Program-made: the position numbers and the translations under genes
Source: Azospirillum lipoferum 4B
Lineage (GTDB): Bacteria; Pseudomonadota; Alphaproteobacteria; Azospirillales; Azospirillaceae
Assembly: GCF_000283655.1 (NCBI RefSeq)
Contig: NC_016586.1
Coordinates: 449,001 to 513,000 of the forward strand
Direction of reading: 5' to 3'
DNA length: 64,000 bases
Part shown: positions 62,236 to 64,000 of the stretch, one piece after another
How positions within the stretch are numbered: position 1 is the stretch's first letter
Layout: every line of letters starts with the position of its first letter
Notes under the pieces: generated by a model
Databases searched by the model: none
What the model was told of the DNA's origin: nothing
Seen by the model: the letters and a program-made list of their open reading frames with translations, nothing else

Positions 62236-63186
62236 TCAGAAGCTGCGGGTCGGGTAGTCGAGGACGCGGCGCCCCATCAGGCTCGCCAGCAACTCCACCA
62301 TCAGGATCGCGGTGCGCCCGCGCTCGTCCAGGAAGGGGTTCAGCTCCACCAGATCGACGCTGCTGACCATGCCGGTGTCGTGCAGCATCTCCATCACCAG
62401 ATGCGCCTCGCGGAAGGTCGCCCCGCCGGGAACCGTGGTGCCAACGCCGGGCGCGATGCCGGGATCGAGGAAATCGACATCCAGGCTGACATGCAGCAAC
62501 CCGTCCGCCTCCACCACCCGCTCCAGAAACGGACGCAGCAGGGAGACGATCCCATGCTCGTCGATCTTCCGCATGTCGTGAACGGTGATGCCGGACGTCT
62601 CCAGCGCCCGCCGTTCGGCCGGATCGACGCTGCGGATGCCCATCATGCAGACATTGTGGGGATCGAGCCACGCCGGCGCCGGCGGGAAATAGCCGTCGAA
62701 GCCGGCGCGGCCGGTGGCATAGGCCATCGGCACACCATGCAGGTTGCCGCTCTCCGTCGTCTCCAGCGTGTGGAAATCGGGGTGCGCGTCCAGCCACAGC
62801 ACGAACAGCGGGCGCCCCATCTCGGCGGCGCGCTGCGCCAGGCCGGTCAGGGTGCCGGCGGCAAGGCAGTGGTCGCCGCCCATGAAGATCGGCATGGCGT
62901 CCTGCCCGGCGCTCGCCTCGTAGGCCACTTTGGACAGCGCGGCGGTCCAGCCCGCCACCTCCGGCAGCAGCTTCAGCGCGGCGTTGCCGTGCGCCATCGG
63001 CCGCTGCGGCACCGGCGCCACGTTGCCGAGGTCGGTGACGCTGTGCCCCAGCTTGGACAGCGCCCGCGCGATCCCGGCTGTGCGGTAGGCGCTCGGCCCC
63101 ATCTCGCAGCCGAGGCGGCCCGCCCCATCCTGCACCGGCACGCCGACCAGCCGGCACTGCTTCGTCTTTGTCTTTTGGTAGGACAT
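62236..63186 (-). CDS. rocF: Arginase
   Basis: Binuclear manganese hydrolase cleaving arginine to ornithine and urea, 316 residues. Metal ligands lie in FMGGDHCLAAG, LWLDAHPDFHT and SLDVDFLDPGIAPGVGT; the substrate loop TTVPGGATFREAHLVME is present. In the first motif GGDHC fits arginase, not agmatinase. It is divergent from the Lrp-type regulator across a 138-base gap with TACCAA repeats, and is first in the operon with ocd. Confidence 0.95.
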   Translation of the reverse strand: MSYQKTKTKQCRLVGVPVQDGAGRLGCEMGPSAYRTAGIARALSKLGHSVTDLGNVAPVPQRPMAHGNAALKLLPEVAGWTAALSKVAYEASAGQDAMPIFMGGDHCLAAGTLTGLAQRAAEMGRPLFVLWLDAHPDFHTLETTESGNLHGVPMAYATGRAGFDGYFPPAPAWLDPHNVCMMGIRSVDPAERRALETSGITVHDMRKIDEHGIVSLLRPFLERVVEADGLLHVSLDVDFLDPGIAPGVGTTVPGGATFREAHLVMEMLHDTGMVSSVDLVELNPFLDERGRTAILMVELLASLMGRRVLDYPTRSF

Positions 63187-63276
63187 TGTTCGGTCTCTTG
63201 CCTGTTCCCCTCACCAGCAAATCACAGGCGCGTGGCGGAACGGACAGGGCAATTTGACAAAAGCGCTCATACAGGC

Positions 63277-63309
63277 TACCAAACTGAACAGCAAAGCTTA
63301 CCAATTTGG
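63277..63309. promoter_or_regulatory. Candidate Lrp-type operator
   Basis: The AT-rich stretch contains two TACCAA direct repeats 22 bases apart (63277 and 63299); the outer parts CCAAA and TTTGG also make an inverted repeat. Two helical turns of spacing suit an octameric Lrp-type regulator. It lies between the arginase and regulator starts. Confidence 0.45.
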
Positions 63310-63324
63310 CGGAGACCGCCGAAA

Positions 63325-63768
63325 ATGACCCTGGACCAGCTCGACGAGAAGCTGATCACCCTGCTGCGCCATGACGGCCGCCGCAGCATTTCCGACCTCG
63401 CCATCGAACTCGGCGTGTCGCGGGCGACGGTGCGCGGGCGTATGGAGCGGCTGGAAGCGTCCGGCATCATCATCGGCTACACCGTGATCCTGCGCGCCGA
63501 CACGGTGGAGGCGCCGGTGCGCGGCATCATGCTGATCGAGGTGGAGGGGCAGGCCACCGACCGCGTCGTGCGCACGCTCAGCGGCTTCCCCGAAATCATG
63601 GAAATCCACAGCACCAACGGACGCTGGGACCTGATCGTGGAGCTTTCCGCCGCAAGCCTGCCGGAATTCGATGCGATCCTGCGCCGCATCCGTCTGATCC
63701 CCGGCATCACCACCAGCGAGACCAACCTTCTGCTGAACACCCCGCGCAGCACCCGCGCCCGTCTGTAA
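63325..63768 (+). CDS. Lrp/AsnC-family regulator
   Basis: A 147-residue regulator with an N-terminal winged helix (LDQLDEKLITLLRHDGRRSI, then SDLAIELGVSRATVRGRMER) and a C-terminal ligand-binding RAM domain (VRGIMLIEVEGQATDRVVRT, GRWDLIVELSA, TSETNLLLNT). GGAG lies ten bases before the ATG. Divergent from the arginase/ornithine cyclodeaminase operon, it is the likely arginine- or ornithine-responsive regulator, as for related Lrp-type proteins beside ocd genes. Confidence 0.92.
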   Translation: MTLDQLDEKLITLLRHDGRRSISDLAIELGVSRATVRGRMERLEASGIIIGYTVILRADTVEAPVRGIMLIEVEGQATDRVVRTLSGFPEIMEIHSTNGRWDLIVELSAASLPEFDAILRRIRLIPGITTSETNLLLNTPRSTRARL

Positions 63769-63948
63769 GGCTTTCCCGATCACGGACAGTCAGCGATTCC
63801 AACGGGCTGCGCCATGGAAACGCAGGGCTTCCCGCCATCGCGGGGGTGACGACCGGCGGAAGCCTGTGCCAAAGTCCGGGCGCTTCGCTGACGGCACGGG
63901 AGCGGACAGCCGGTGCCGGGCAGCACATTGAATGGAAGGAACAAGCCG

Positions 63949-64000
63949 ATGAAGAAGATCCTTATGGCGCTGGTGCTGGGTGCGCTGGCGACCGGGACCG
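63949..64000 (+). CDS. Start of an exported protein, truncated by the window end
   Basis: The ATG with GGAAGGA eight bases upstream opens a frame for 17 residues, MKKILMALVLGALATGT, which looks like the start of a signal peptide. The frame runs past the end. Nothing more can be said. The gap 63769-63948 before it shows no gene that I can support. Confidence 0.6.
   Translation, partial: MKKILMALVLGALATGT

Overview
The window is about 70% GC, densely packed and fully bacterial. Its protein content fits an Azospirillum-like alphaproteobacterium: type I gap next to a pgk-derived gene, a gluconate/alcohol dehydrogenase-type complex with a triheme cytochrome c, several siderophore systems, a liv-type transporter inside a catabolic island, and a complete kdp locus. 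This placement is an inference from gene families, since no rRNA or other marker gene is present. I see no tRNA, rRNA, CRISPR array, insertion sequence or prophage.

Layout. 1-3103: end of an EamA permease, an orphan C-terminal half of phosphoglycerate kinase, gap, a small unknown gene and a terminator. 3114-8839 (minus): a membrane-bound dehydrogenase complex (cytochrome c, GMC flavoprotein, Tat-exported small subunit) and a caspase-like protein. 9086-10855: periplasmic asparaginase and a histidine phosphatase. 10865-15571 (minus): a ferric-siderophore ABC importer operon ending in a siderophore-hydrolase-like esterase. 15900-17937: a half-size EamA protein and an unusual LysR-HTH/TrpD2-like fusion. 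18297-23132: a piuA/fiu-type operon (TonB receptor, PKHD dioxygenase, Sel1 protein, FMN 2-hydroxyacid oxidase).

23140-37859 is a catabolic island. It holds an acyl-CoA ligase, a tandem alpha/beta-hydrolase-fold protein without a serine nucleophile, an IclR regulator, a metallo-beta-lactamase-fold hydrolase, a GlcD-type flavin oxidase, a two-subunit aconitase-superfamily hydratase with altered substrate motifs, an isocitrate-lyase/PEP-mutase-family lyase and a five-gene Liv-type ABC importer. The order hydratase large, hydratase small, C-C lyase resembles the dimethylmaleate hydratase/dimethylmalate lyase module of nicotinate fermentation, so the island may convert an imported methyl-branched or aromatic-derived acid to pyruvate plus a short acid. 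A 17-base near-palindrome upstream of the IclR gene recurs in the divergent ligase/hydrolase promoter region and joins both halves into one probable regulon.

37889-47395 is a second iron locus (ferric-siderophore reductase, AraC regulator, FhuA-like receptor, FhuC/D/B importer, ABC exporter). Candidate Fur-type sites with shared half-sites lie before the iron operons. 47682-52124: BetT-type osmolyte transporter, two small unknown genes and a chemoreceptor. 52631-60756: kdp operon (short unnamed ORF, kdpF, A, B, C, D, E). 61153-63768: arginase and ornithine cyclodeaminase, divergent from an Lrp-type regulator, which together convert arginine to proline. A GC-rich hairpin repeat family sits at 20615, 34301 and 60791.
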